NCBI GenBank assembly: GCA_015060695.1 | Contig: SUYA01000006.1 | Location: forward strand, 62,001-126,000 | DNA from: Mediterranea massiliensis | GTDB taxonomy: Bacteria; Bacteroidota; Bacteroidia; Bacteroidales; Bacteroidaceae | Direction of reading: 5' to 3' | DNA length: 64,000 bases | In this document: positions 26,872 to 35,698 of the stretch, piece by piece | Layout: every line of letters starts with the position of its first letter | Numbering within the stretch: the stretch's first letter is position 1 | The notes under the pieces: generated by a model | What the model saw: the letters and a program-made list of their open reading frames with translations, nothing else | What the model was told of the DNA's origin: nothing | Database searches by the model: none | Made by a program: the position numbers and the translations under genes

Positions 26872-29092
26872 TGTTTTCAATATTCTTTAGATTAGAGCAG
26901 ATCCTACGAACATCTTCTACATCGTGAACATAAAGTTGGATACGCCCATCGAATATTCCATCAATGGTTTCTATATCTAATTTTCGTATGTTTACATTGA
27001 GTTGGCCGGAAATGATTTGGGTAACTTCGTTTAGCAACCCTACACAATCAATACCTTTTATATATATAGTAACCAAGAACGAAAGTTCTTTGTGGGTATC
27101 CCATTGTGTAGCAATAATCCGATTGCCATAACTGGACTTCAAGCGGGCTGCAACTGCACATTGGCGTTTGTGAATAATGATGCGACCTTCGTCATCTATA
27201 TATCCTAATACATCATCGCCGGGGATGGGATGACAACAATCGGCCATTGTATGTTTCTTTTTTATACCTTCCTCTGTCAGCTTTAATATTTCTTTCGTAT
27301 TGATTTTTTCTTTTGGTAATTCATTCTTTTCTTCTTTTTCTTCGTGTTCTTTATTTCCGAAAGCAAAAGGAATAAGTTTTTTCCAACCTCCTTTTTGTTT
27401 GCTCTTAAAAAGATTCTTTTCGTAGTCGCCCGGTATGTATTTTTTTGTACCGATGGCTAACATTAATTCTTCGCGATTTTTAAAGTTACGTGATTTGCGT
27501 ATCTTTTCAATGTTACTTTCATTGAAGGGTATTTCCTCTTTTTTACAAAATTCCTCAAGAATTATCTCTCCTTTCTTTTGATAGTTCTTTGCTTCTTTGC
27601 GTAGGATAGAGGATATTTTGTTGTGTGCACGGGCGGTTGTCACAAAAGTCTCCCATTCGGGTTGTACTCGTTGTGCTTTAGAAGTAAGAATCTCTACTTG
27701 ATCGCCACTTTGGAGTTTATGGCTTAGAGGTACTAATTTATGATTGACTTTAGCTCCGATGCAATGACTTCCTAAATCAGTGTGTAAAGAGAATGCGAAA
27801 TCCAATGCGGTACATCCTTGAGGCATCGTTCTAATTTCTCCTTTAGGTGTGAAAACAAATATTTCGGATGCAAACAGATTTAGTTTTATTGTATCTAAGA
27901 AATCAATGGCATCTGGTTGCGGATCGTCCAAAATTTCTTTGATAGTGTGTAGCCATTTATCCAATTCCCCTTCGTCTTCACTACCTCCTCCTTCCTTGTA
28001 TTTCCAATGAGCAGCAAATCCTTGTTCAGCGACATCATTCATGCGCTCGCTTCTAATCTGAACTTCTATCCATTGTCCATGATTGCCCATCAAAGTAACG
28101 TGTAATGCTTGGTATCCGTTTGATTTTGGATGACTGAGCCAATCGCGTAGACGATCCGGATGGGGTTTGTAAATTTTGCAAATAGAAACATAGATGTCAA
28201 AGCAATCGTTCAATTCTTCTTCAATGTTTTGTGGCTCGAAGATGATTCGTACAGCTAAAATGTCGTAGATTTCTTCGAACGGAACGTGCTTGGTTTGCAT
28301 CTTGTTCCAAATGGAATATATGGATTTTACTCGGGCAAGAATGCGGTATTTCAATCCCATCCGGTCAAGTTGAGTTCGGATAGGGGCGGTAAATTCTTGG
28401 AATACCTTATCACGTTCTGGTGCTGTGGCTGCAAGTTTATCTTCTATCTCATTGTATTTTTCCGGATGTTCATACTTGAAACTTAAATTCTCAAGTTCTG
28501 TCTTTATTTTGTATAAGCCCAATCGGTTGGCAAGTGGAGCATATATGTACAATGTTTCACCGGCAATTTTATATTGCTTGTTGGGCATCATAGATCCCAA
28601 AGTTCGCATATTGTGTAAACGGTCGGCTATTTTAATGAGTATGACACGAATATCATCACTCATAGTTAGAAGCAGCTTTTTGAAGTTTTCGGCTTGTGCT
28701 GAAGCACGATCGCCGAAAATACCTCCAGAGATTTTTGTCAAACCATCTACAATTTGTGCAATTTTTGGGCCAAATATATTTGAAATATCTTCTACCGTAT
28801 AGTCTGTGTCTTCTACTACATCGTGTAGTAATGCTGCACAAATGGAAGTAGAGCCTAATCCTATCTCATTGCATACGATTTTGGCTACAGCAAGTGGATG
28901 CATTATGTAGGGTTCGCCCGAACGACGTTTGATGCCTTTATGGGCTTGATTGGCAAAATTGAATGCTTTGGTAATAATTTCGATGCGTTTACGATGTTTT
29001 GTTGCTAAATAATCATTCAGCAATTCTTGAAACGCTTGTTCAATCAGTGCGTTTTCAATTTTTTCTTTTGTCATGTCCACATTTTCTTTCAT
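26843..29092 (-). CDS. rsh: Bifunctional (p)ppGpp synthetase/hydrolase, RelA/SpoT homolog
   Basis: Makes and degrades the stringent-response alarmone. The 749-residue protein has the full long-RSH layout: HD hydrolase domain (EPYIMHPLAVAKI, then ALLHDVVEDTDYT), synthetase domain (RVKSIYSIWNKMQTKHVPFE, DILAVRIIF, HPKSNGYQALHVT), TGS domain (IFVFTPKGEIRTMPQGCTAL), a helical linker, a zinc-finger-like stretch with MADCCHPIPGDDVLGY, and a C-terminal ACT domain. Both HD and synthetase motifs look intact, so it should be bifunctional. ATG at 29092 (MKENVDMTKEK) or 29074. It has its own promoter and lies at the end of the parA-parB block. Confidence 0.96.
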   Translation of the reverse strand: MKENVDMTKEKIENALIEQAFQELLNDYLATKHRKRIEIITKAFNFANQAHKGIKRRSGEPYIMHPLAVAKIVCNEIGLGSTSICAALLHDVVEDTDYTVEDISNIFGPKIAQIVDGLTKISGGIFGDRASAQAENFKKLLLTMSDDIRVILIKIADRLHNMRTLGSMMPNKQYKIAGETLYIYAPLANRLGLYKIKTELENLSFKYEHPEKYNEIEDKLAATAPERDKVFQEFTAPIRTQLDRMGLKYRILARVKSIYSIWNKMQTKHVPFEEIYDILAVRIIFEPQNIEEELNDCFDIYVSICKIYKPHPDRLRDWLSHPKSNGYQALHVTLMGNHGQWIEVQIRSERMNDVAEQGFAAHWKYKEGGGSEDEGELDKWLHTIKEILDDPQPDAIDFLDTIKLNLFASEIFVFTPKGEIRTMPQGCTALDFAFSLHTDLGSHCIGAKVNHKLVPLSHKLQSGDQVEILTSKAQRVQPEWETFVTTARAHNKISSILRKEAKNYQKKGEIILEEFCKKEEIPFNESNIEKIRKSRNFKNREELMLAIGTKKYIPGDYEKNLFKSKQKGGWKKLIPFAFGNKEHEEKEEKNELPKEKINTKEILKLTEEGIKKKHTMADCCHPIPGDDVLGYIDDEGRIIIHKRQCAVAARLKSSYGNRIIATQWDTHKELSFLVTIYIKGIDCVGLLNEVTQIISGQLNVNIRKLDIETIDGIFDGRIQLYVHDVEDVRRICSNLKNIENIKQVTRIEE

Positions 29093-29117
29093 ATTCCCAA
29101 CGCTTTTTCTTAATTTG

Positions 29118-29147
29118 CAAAAATAAGTATTAATCGTAATTCTGCAA
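29118..29147 (-). promoter_or_regulatory. Promoter of rsh
   Basis: On the minus strand TTG (29147-29145), 19 bases, then TATTTTTG (29125-29118), 25 bases before the rsh ATG. It lets rsh be expressed apart from the genes upstream. Confidence 0.65.
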
Positions 29148-29158
29148 CTATTTTTCTC

Positions 29159-30424
29159 TTATTTATATATCTTTAATCGCTTACCTGCTGTGATTCGGTT
29201 GTTCCGTAATCCGTTCCAGCTTCGTAGTTGTTTTACTGTAACGTTGTATTTCAGAGCTATACCTCCTAATGTTTCACCACTTTTAATTTTGTGGTAGGTC
29301 AATTTGCCCTTTCCAACAGTTGGAGTGATATTCCTATTATTGTTGCTTGCTGTTACAACACGGCGATTCTTGAAGAATTCGTTATTTCGGTGATTATATA
29401 TGGTGTCTTGTCGGTCAATAAATGTACTTATCTGTTTGATTGGAAGTCGTAAGGGGTATGTTTTGCTATTCCCAGGTATGATATTGCGCTTGTATTGTGG
29501 ATTAAGACTTTTAAGCTCTTCTATGCTGATTCCGCAAATATCGGCAATTTGCTGGAAATGCAAATTCTTGGATATATGTATTGTGTCTGTATTGGCAGGG
29601 ATATTTGTCTCCATAGGACAAATGTTGTGGTTGCAATAATAGGTCATTACATAGTTTGCGGCAATGAAGGCTGGTACGTATCCCCGTGTTTCGCGGGGTA
29701 GGTAATTATAAATTTCCCAATAGTCAGTTTTACCTCCTGAGCGTCTGATGGCTTTATTTACATTGCCGGGTCCACAATTGTAAGCGGCAATTACCAAATT
29801 CCAGTCTTTGTATATGCCGTATAAATCTTTTAGGTAACGTGCTGCAGCCCAAGTGGATTTAATAGGATCTCGTCGTTCATCAACGTAACTGTTGTTTTCC
29901 AATCCGTATAATTGGCCTGTTCGTAATACGAATTGCCATAATCCTGTTGCTTTGGCGCGAGAGACTGCCGATGGATTCAGAGCCGATTCAATGATGGGCA
30001 GGAATCTTAGTTCGATGGGCAGGTCATAGGCATCAAGTGCTTCTTCGAATATGGGCATATAAAAGTTACATGCGCTTAACATAAAAGATACTTGGTTGCG
30101 TAACTTCCCTGTGTAGCGGTCGATGTATTGGCGTACAATGTCATTGTAGGGCATTTCCATTATGGTGGGCATGCGGTGAAGACGGTCTATGTAAACCGAA
30201 TCGCTGAATGTTGGATTATCAGTAGAGGTGCTACAATCTTTGCCCCAATCTAGATAGTTCTTGGCTTTCCAGTCTTGTAGCAAACTATCAAGGGGATAAG
30301 TCATACCTGTTGGTAGGTCGATGCTATCTTTATGTATAACATCGTCTTGAGCAGATAGCGTAATGGGGTAGATAATTGTTAATACTATATATAATATGTA
30401 CTTTTTAAAACGTTTCTTGTTCAT
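29159..30424 (-). CDS. Membrane-bound lytic murein transglycosylase, MltD-like, with LysM
   Basis: A 421-residue exported enzyme that cuts glycan strands and forms 1,6-anhydroMurNAc ends, the substrate pool recycled through AnmK. The start MNKKRFKKYILYIVLTIIYP gives a signal peptide ending near LSAQDD. The SLT domain has the catalytic Glu in LRFLPIIESALNPSAVS, followed by KATGLWQFV and YNCGPGNVNKAIRRSGG. A C-terminal LysM peptidoglycan-binding domain (YHKIKSGETLGGIALKYNVT) ends the protein. It lies 15 bases after the DUF5683 gene, in one run with parB and parA. Confidence 0.93.
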   Translation of the reverse strand: MNKKRFKKYILYIVLTIIYPITLSAQDDVIHKDSIDLPTGMTYPLDSLLQDWKAKNYLDWGKDCSTSTDNPTFSDSVYIDRLHRMPTIMEMPYNDIVRQYIDRYTGKLRNQVSFMLSACNFYMPIFEEALDAYDLPIELRFLPIIESALNPSAVSRAKATGLWQFVLRTGQLYGLENNSYVDERRDPIKSTWAAARYLKDLYGIYKDWNLVIAAYNCGPGNVNKAIRRSGGKTDYWEIYNYLPRETRGYVPAFIAANYVMTYYCNHNICPMETNIPANTDTIHISKNLHFQQIADICGISIEELKSLNPQYKRNIIPGNSKTYPLRLPIKQISTFIDRQDTIYNHRNNEFFKNRRVVTASNNNRNITPTVGKGKLTYHKIKSGETLGGIALKYNVTVKQLRSWNGLRNNRITAGKRLKIYK

Positions 30425-30439
30425 ATGATTATTGATTGG

Positions 30440-31234
30440 TTAAAAACTGAAACTGCATTGTACACCCACATTTCTTCTGTGAGAGTTGATACCGGGATTT
30501 TCGATAGATGCTGGTTCTATTTTCATACTTAAATCAGGGGTGATGTCGAAATTGGATAATTCGGCGTCGATGTAGGCATCAACTACGGATAGCAGATAGA
30601 CTCCGATAAAAGCGAATATACTTAAATCGCGATAGCGTCGGTAGGTGTCTTTCCGTTTTCGTAGGAGTTCTGTCAATTGTGATTTGGAGACTCGGTTTAT
30701 GTAGCCAGGTGGCAATAAATCGGTGATAGTAGTGGAGTTCCAACGTTCATTCACGGCATCTTTATAGGCGCTAGAATAGTCTTTATACATTTTTCCATTC
30801 CACGTCAAAGCATAGGCGCAACCTGCAAAACCTCCATAGAAAATGGGGAGTTTCCAATATTTTTTATTGTAAATCTGTCCTCCTCCTGGAATGATGAGAG
30901 CCATCCAAGTGGCTTTTGTGGGGTTAGGTCGCCATATGTTTTGGTATGCTGCAGGTTGTAAACTTTCAGTTGGCGTTTCTTCTATTTCGGGAGTGATACT
31001 TGTTGTCAATTCCTTTATGTTTCGTTCGTTTTCGGCGGCAATGCTGTCAATGGTATCGGCCTTTATTTGTAATGCTTTCGGTTTTATACCAGTAAGTGAG
31101 TCTTTTAGCAAAACGTTGTCCCGTTTGGCGGCGGCTCGAGGACGGTTTTGGCCATATGCGTCAATCCCTGCTGTTTGTAAAAAACAAATCAGTAGGGCTA
31201 TGATAATTTGATATGTACTTCTCTGGTGTGTCAT
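30440..31234 (-). CDS. DUF5683 domain-containing envelope protein
   Basis: A 264-residue Bacteroidetes protein. The N terminus MTHQRSTYQIIIALLICFLQ reads as a signal peptide ending near AYGQ. The conserved block is in the second half: PTKATWMALIIPGGGQIYNK, KYWKLPIFYGGFAGCAYALT and IFAFIGVYLLSVVDAYIDAE, with hydrophobic stretches that look like membrane segments. The role is unknown; the family is commonly found beside parAB in this group. Its ATG overlaps the parB stop by 4 bases, so translation is coupled. Confidence 0.85.
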   Translation of the reverse strand: MTHQRSTYQIIIALLICFLQTAGIDAYGQNRPRAAAKRDNVLLKDSLTGIKPKALQIKADTIDSIAAENERNIKELTTSITPEIEETPTESLQPAAYQNIWRPNPTKATWMALIIPGGGQIYNKKYWKLPIFYGGFAGCAYALTWNGKMYKDYSSAYKDAVNERWNSTTITDLLPPGYINRVSKSQLTELLRKRKDTYRRYRDLSIFAFIGVYLLSVVDAYIDAELSNFDITPDLSMKIEPASIENPGINSHRRNVGVQCSFSF

Positions 31235-32121
31235 TTATTTTTTAGTGTGTCCAATATTTCGATGATTCTCTCCAATTCTTCTTCATTGCCGAAAGAGATA
31301 CTTATTTTCCCTTTCCCGCTTTCCGAGCAGGTGAGTTGTACCTTGGTGTTAAAGAAGTCAGAGAGTTGCTTCTTTAATAATTTATATTCGTTTGTTTTAT
31401 GATGGCGTGCCGGTGTTATTTTCTTCTCTCCTAAATTAATGCTTTCTCCTTCGCTCAGTGCTTTGACCAATTCTTCTACTTTGCGTACAGAATAACCTTC
31501 GGCTATGATTTCTTCCAATAATTTGACTTGCGCTTTGGGGTCGTTCAGTGCCAATAGTGCACGGGCATGCCCCATGTCTATTTGTTTTTTTTGCAAAGCC
31601 ATTTGGATTGGAGCAGGCAGCTTTAGTAGGCGCAGATAGTTGGCAATGGTGGCGCGTTTCTTACCTACCCGTTCGCTTAACCGTTCTTGTGTCAAGCCGT
31701 ATTCTTCTAATAGATGTTGATAGGCCAATGCAATTTCTACCGAGTTTAAGTCTTCACGTTGTATGTTTTCAATGAGTGCCATTTCCATGACATTCTCATC
31801 GTCTGCGGTGCGGATGTAGGCCGGAATTGTTGTTAGCCCGGCTATTTGTGAGGCACGGAAACGCCGTTCGCCTGCAATGATTTGGTATTCATTGTCCGAC
31901 ATCTTGCGAAGTGTGATGGGCTGTATTATTCCTATTTCTGAAATAGAATCGGCCAATTCTTGCAGGGCTGTAGGTTCAAAGTCGCGGCGTGGTTGGTTGG
32001 GGTTGGCTACAATTTTCTTCAGTTCTATCTCGCTGATGGAAGAAGAGCCTTCGGTTTGTATGTCGTCCATTGATAGCAATGCATCCAATCCACGTCCCAA
32101 TGCATTTCTTTTTTGTGCCAT
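31231..32121 (-). CDS. parB: Chromosome-partitioning protein ParB
   Basis: A parS-binding CTPase clamp that loads SMC and works with ParA in origin segregation. The 296-residue protein starts MAQKRNALGRGLDALLSM (the ParA-interacting N terminus), then has NPNQPRRDFEPTALQELADS, the CTP-binding motifs GERRFRASQ and ENIQREDLN, a helix-turn-helix (LTQERLSERVGKKRATIANY), and a C-terminal dimerisation domain. It follows parA by 36 bases and overlaps the DUF5683 gene by 4. No canonical parS site was found in the window. Confidence 0.96.
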   Translation of the reverse strand: MAQKRNALGRGLDALLSMDDIQTEGSSSISEIELKKIVANPNQPRRDFEPTALQELADSISEIGIIQPITLRKMSDNEYQIIAGERRFRASQIAGLTTIPAYIRTADDENVMEMALIENIQREDLNSVEIALAYQHLLEEYGLTQERLSERVGKKRATIANYLRLLKLPAPIQMALQKKQIDMGHARALLALNDPKAQVKLLEEIIAEGYSVRKVEELVKALSEGESINLGEKKITPARHHKTNEYKLLKKQLSDFFNTKVQLTCSESGKGKISISFGNEEELERIIEILDTLKNK

Positions 32122-32157
32122 ATAGGTATTTCTTTGTAGTTTGTTATTACTATTTTA

Positions 32158-32919
32158 TTAATTTTTGTTTATCAATTCTTTAGCTAATGCCATGTGATTT
32201 CTTGCTCCGTTAGAGTCAGCGTCATAAAGAATGGCTGGTAGCCCGTGGCTAGGTGCTTCACTCAATTTTACATTGCGTTGGATGACGGTGTTGAACACCA
32301 ACTCCTGGAAATGACGTTTTACTTCATCGTAAATTTGGTTGGCTTGTCGCAAACGGCTATCATACATGGTCAGTAAGAAGCCTTCTATTTCTAATTGAGG
32401 ATTTAATTTTGACTTTATAATTTTGATGGTATTCAGTAACTTGCTGATACCTTCTAATGCAAAATACTCGGCTTGAACGGGTATAATGACCGAGTCGGCA
32501 GCAGTCAATGAATTGACGGTAATTAAGCCTAACGATGGAGAGCAGTCAATCAAGATATAGTCGTATTCATCTTTCAATGGTGTCAAAACCTCTTTCATGA
32601 TTTTCTCTCGGTTTTTCATGTTCAGCATTTCTATTTCAGCTCCAACAAGATTGATGTGTGAAGAGATGATTTTCAATGTGTCAATTTCGGTGTCATGAAT
32701 GGCTTCTTTTACATCTGCTCGGTCAATCAGACATTCATAAATGGTACACGATGTCTGTTTGATGTCCACACCCAGTCCAGACGAGGCATTGGCTTGAGGA
32801 TCGGCATCTACTACCAATACTTTTTTTTCGAGGGTAGCCAATGAAGCTGCCAGATTGATGGTTGTTGTTGTTTTACCTACGCCTCCTTTTTGATTAGCTA
32901 AAGCAATAATTTTTCCCAT
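32158..32919 (-). CDS. parA: Chromosome-partitioning ATPase ParA (Soj)
   Basis: A deviant Walker ATPase that drives separation of ParB-parS complexes on the nucleoid. The 253-residue protein starts MGKIIALANQKGGVGKTTTT with the characteristic K-GGVGKT, then VVDADPQANASSGLG, YILIDCSPSLGLITVNSL and VIIPVQAEYFALEG. Family length and motifs are complete, with no extra N-terminal DNA-binding domain, so it is the chromosomal type. It heads the parA-parB-DUF5683-transglycosylase operon. A -7 element lies about 143 bases upstream, giving a long leader. Confidence 0.97.
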   Translation of the reverse strand: MGKIIALANQKGGVGKTTTTINLAASLATLEKKVLVVDADPQANASSGLGVDIKQTSCTIYECLIDRADVKEAIHDTEIDTLKIISSHINLVGAEIEMLNMKNREKIMKEVLTPLKDEYDYILIDCSPSLGLITVNSLTAADSVIIPVQAEYFALEGISKLLNTIKIIKSKLNPQLEIEGFLLTMYDSRLRQANQIYDEVKRHFQELVFNTVIQRNVKLSEAPSHGLPAILYDADSNGARNHMALAKELINKN

Positions 32920-33061
32920 ATCCTATTTTTTTTTTATAGGCAGCGAAGTAAGTCATTTATTTTAATACCGCCTGCTTACATCGGGCAGAGATTGCAAAAA
33001 CTGTTGAAAACTTACCTGTTTTGTTAATAACTCTATCCGATGTTCTTATATATTAAAGAGG

Positions 33062-33069
33062 CAAATGTA
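33062..33069 (-). promoter_or_regulatory. -7 element of the parA operon
   Basis: TACATTTG on the minus strand fits TAnnTTTG. The -33 position is poor. If used, the parA leader is about 135 bases. Confidence 0.45.
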
Positions 33070-33423
33070 GCTATTTATTTTTGAAAAACGGTGTTTATGC
33101 TCGAACCTTTTACATGTTTTAGCTGATTTATTAAAGTTTTGTAAGTTGAATCCTTTGGATAAGGGGAGAGCACAATCCTATTCTATATCTAAAAATCAGT
33201 GGAATATTGTTGTATGTATGATAAATTTTCTGATAAGGTTTTGTCAAGTGATTGTAGTAGTAATGTGACGAAAACTCTTTCTGCTTTTTATTTCCCTCTC
33301 TAAAGTTGTTTTTGTGATTTTAATGTCACAAGAGTTTTAAATAAGATGGTTAGCAAACGAATTATCAACAAAGAGAATATTAAATGAGAGTGTGACATTG
33401 CTTTTATGTTACACATGGTTTTT

Positions 33424-33582
33424 GTTTCTCTCCAAGAAACGAACTAACCATTTGTTTCATTAGTATGAAACACTTTGTTTCGATAGAGAGAAACTCTTTG
33501 TTTCATATGCTGAAACACTTTGTTTCATGCGGTGAAACACTTTGTTTCAAGGGCGAAAACAGATAGTTTCGGCGCACAAAAC
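33424..33582. repeat. Array C: seven GTTTC-N7/8-GAAAC dyads at 22-23-bp period
   Basis: Units start at 33424, 33454, 33477, 33500, 33522, 33544 and 33566. The last two have AAAAC in place of GAAAC. Most inner units are joined by ACTTT or TCTTT, giving the visible run TTTGTTTC...GAAACACTTTG. Arms are shorter than in arrays A and B (GTTTC not GTTTCC), but the period and the alternation of variable centre with conserved arms are the same. Several units read TGTTTCA-N4/5/6-TGAAACA, like parS half-sites moved apart. The array lies in the noncoding gap between the 3' end of the DUF4435 gene and the parA promoter. Confidence 0.88.
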
Positions 33583-33714
33583 AGACGCAATACAACTCTT
33601 TAGAGGGCTATAATTACTGAATATAATAGATTTTAAACCGTGTATGGACTTTATAGGCTCCATAAACATCGGTAAAAGTGAGTAAAATGGGGAGAATTGG
33701 AAGTGTCAAAAGAA

Positions 33715-34716
33715 TCAAACTGACTTTTTCAGCATGGCATTAATGTCTTTTCTAATACGTTCGTAAAGGAAAAGATTCTCGAAATTGTCGTTCTTTTTCA
33801 ACATTAGCCTAACGCCTATCTGACTATTTTCATAGCAACTCAGTTCGTTTTGATATTGCTGCCCGTGTATGGCATATTGTCTGATTTCACGTTCTCGCTC
33901 GCGTCGAAGGGCTGCGCAGACGGGTGATAATAGCTTTAAAACTACATGTTCGAAGATGTGGTGCCCCTGCATATATAAGTAAGTAGTCTGGGGAGTGACG
34001 CCCAATGCTTCGATTTCTTTCTCGAAAGCATAGACACTTTGTTGGTGTCGGGCGTGTCGTTTCTGAATCTTAGACAATTTGCTTTTTACACGTCGTTCAA
34101 TGTCTTGAAGCATGCGTTCGGGTTGTTGTAAATCAATGACTTCAAGCCCCGTATGATTGCTTAATTCGTGAATGGGAAACAGGTCGGCATTGCCCGTTTT
34201 TTGAAACCATAGGTGCCAGATGAATAGTGGAAATACAATTTGAGAATAGTTGCTCATGAATGCAGGAAAGTCAATGATGGCTCGATCGTTTAAGGTAGAT
34301 TGTACACACACTTCGTGTAGCGACTCGGCATAGCATTGGAAGTTCTCGATGGCATATCCGTAGGTTTGTATGATAAACGGGTTGTTGTTGACCTGCCGCG
34401 ATTGCTTGTTGGCTTGTTGGAATAGATAGTCGTAGTCGCTATCCACACAAGCAATCATGTTTCGTCCTAATCCTCTTGTGTTGAGTAGATTCATCAGTAC
34501 CTGCTTCTTTCCTTTTGTCAACGATTTGTTGGAGGGAAGCATGATTTGAAAGTAGTGGTCTTCGTCTTCAAAATCGGCTAAGATAGAGCGCCAAAAAGCA
34601 ACATCGTCATAGCTTTCTACAAAGGCGATGATACGTCGGCGATGCTTTGAGGGAGACAACTTATTGGCCGCTCCCAAATAGGCAGAGGTGAGATTGTCTT
34701 TCAGTTTCTTAGCCAT
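33715..34716 (-). CDS. DUF4435 protein, Toprim-like putative nuclease (AriB-like)
   Basis: A 333-residue protein without membrane segments. Its N-terminal part has the look of a Toprim fold: RRRIIAFVESYDDVAFWRSI (Glu 34), then a glycine turn near GRNMIACVDSDYDYL with Asp 92 and Asp 94 as the D-x-D pair. The remaining 230 residues are helical with no motif I can name. DUF4435 is the domain of AriB, the nuclease partner in the PARIS phage-defence system, and this gene follows an AAA ATPase with an 8-base overlap, the same order as ariA-ariB. Function here is inferred from that arrangement. A housekeeping role is possible because the neighbours on both sides are core genes. Confidence 0.75.
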   Translation of the reverse strand: MAKKLKDNLTSAYLGAANKLSPSKHRRRIIAFVESYDDVAFWRSILADFEDEDHYFQIMLPSNKSLTKGKKQVLMNLLNTRGLGRNMIACVDSDYDYLFQQANKQSRQVNNNPFIIQTYGYAIENFQCYAESLHEVCVQSTLNDRAIIDFPAFMSNYSQIVFPLFIWHLWFQKTGNADLFPIHELSNHTGLEVIDLQQPERMLQDIERRVKSKLSKIQKRHARHQQSVYAFEKEIEALGVTPQTTYLYMQGHHIFEHVVLKLLSPVCAALRREREREIRQYAIHGQQYQNELSCYENSQIGVRLMLKKNDNFENLFLYERIRKDINAMLKKSV

Positions 34717-35542
34717 TGTTTAGGGTGTCTGTGGTTATTTCGCTGACTTCGGTTACGCAATCCAACCATCCGTCCATGATAACGGCGGGCGAGTGGGTGG
34801 TAAGTATCAATTGGAGGTCGGGGTTCAAAGCTTTAATCATGCCAATCAGTTTTTGTTGCCATTCGATGTGAAGCGAGGCTTCCGGCTCGTCCATGATAAG
34901 CACACTGCGTGAGCCGTTGCGAACCAAAGCCGTCAGCAATATGACCAACATTTGCTTTTCTCCAGACGATAATTTATAAGGAGAGAGTTGCTCTTGGTCT
35001 TGATAGAAAGCAATGTCGTTGCGTTTGCGGTCTATTTTCTTGCGAGTATAGCTGAATAAATCGTCAATCATGTCTTGAAAGCGACGTTTGGGTATCGAAA
35101 TATTGGCGGCTTGCATCCGTTCTTCTTCATTACCAGTCAGTAACTCTATCATTTTATTGCTCATGTTGACTTGGTAATCTAAATATCGGCGTTGAAGCAG
35201 GTAAAGTTGCCAATCTAATTCCGACCTTACTTGGGGGTCGGCCATTCGAGCAGTAAAGTCGCCCATAACCAACGGACGGTCATAGCTGCGAATAACATCA
35301 TAAGGAATGAATGTGGCTTGAGGGTTATCAAAAAAAACCTGAACACCGTTGCGCTCTTCGGTTTTCATCTCACCGGTAGTTTGCTCCAAATAAGTAACCG
35401 AACGGTTTAGAATAGTGGTTTTTCCAACTCCGTTGATGCCGGATAATATATTTACGTCGGGGCGTAAGTCCCAAGCAATGTTGTAACGTTGCCACAGACC
35501 ATGTATTTCGATTCGTTTAATGTAATTGGCTTGAATTTCCAT
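34709..35542 (-). CDS. AAA family ATPase (ABC/OLD-like, AriA-like)
   Basis: A compact 277-residue ATPase of the ABC/AAA_15-like type: Walker A SGINGVGKTTIL (residues 34-45), signature YKLSSGEKQMLVILL near residue 190, Walker B SVLIMDEPEASLHIEWQQ, and a switch His in LTTHSPAVIMDG. The insertion between Walker A and the signature is short (about 145 residues), so it is smaller than typical AriA or GajA proteins. It is the first gene of a two-gene minus-strand operon with the DUF4435 gene. A -7 element lies about 27 bases upstream. Confidence 0.85.
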   Translation of the reverse strand: MEIQANYIKRIEIHGLWQRYNIAWDLRPDVNILSGINGVGKTTILNRSVTYLEQTTGEMKTEERNGVQVFFDNPQATFIPYDVIRSYDRPLVMGDFTARMADPQVRSELDWQLYLLQRRYLDYQVNMSNKMIELLTGNEEERMQAANISIPKRRFQDMIDDLFSYTRKKIDRKRNDIAFYQDQEQLSPYKLSSGEKQMLVILLTALVRNGSRSVLIMDEPEASLHIEWQQKLIGMIKALNPDLQLILTTHSPAVIMDGWLDCVTEVSEITTDTLNNG

Positions 35543-35568
35543 AATAGAAAACGATTAAGTTGCTTCGA

Positions 35569-35576
35569 CAAAGATA
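35569..35576 (-). promoter_or_regulatory. -7 element of the ATPase-DUF4435 operon
   Basis: TATCTTTG on the minus strand, 27 bases before the ATPase ATG. The -33 half is weak. It faces away from the tig promoter at 35617. Confidence 0.5.
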
Positions 35577-35616
35577 GCTAAGTTTTTTAAAAACACATAA
35601 ATCAAGAGATATTTTT

Positions 35617-35647
35617 TTTGTTAATTAAAAGATTAGCACTAATTTTG
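35617..35647 (+). promoter_or_regulatory. Consensus promoter of tig
   Basis: TTTG (35617-35620), exactly 19 bases, then TAATTTTG (35640-35647): a perfect Bacteroidales housekeeping promoter, 52 bases before the tig ATG. Confidence 0.85.
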
Positions 35648-35698
35648 CACCCTCAAAATGGAAATAGAAAATATAAATTAAAAAATAATTGTTGTAGA

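Larger units (their letters stand above)
32920..33714. other. Intergenic region between parA and the DUF4435 gene
   Basis: This 795-base stretch holds the parA promoter element (33062-33069) and array C (33424-33582). Elsewhere it is AT-rich. I saw no convincing small ORF with a ribosome site, no tRNA, and no canonical parS. Confidence 0.7.

Noticed and set aside
33522..33538. Canonical parS sites in array C
   Set aside because: parS has the two TGTTTCA arms separated by two bases (CG). Here the central gap is 4-6 bases and variable, so the half-sites are rotated relative to each other. No exact or one-mismatch parS was seen anywhere in the window.
33715..35542. Mobile defence island
   Set aside because: There is no integrase, transposase, tRNA or direct-repeat boundary around the pair, and both flanks are core genes.
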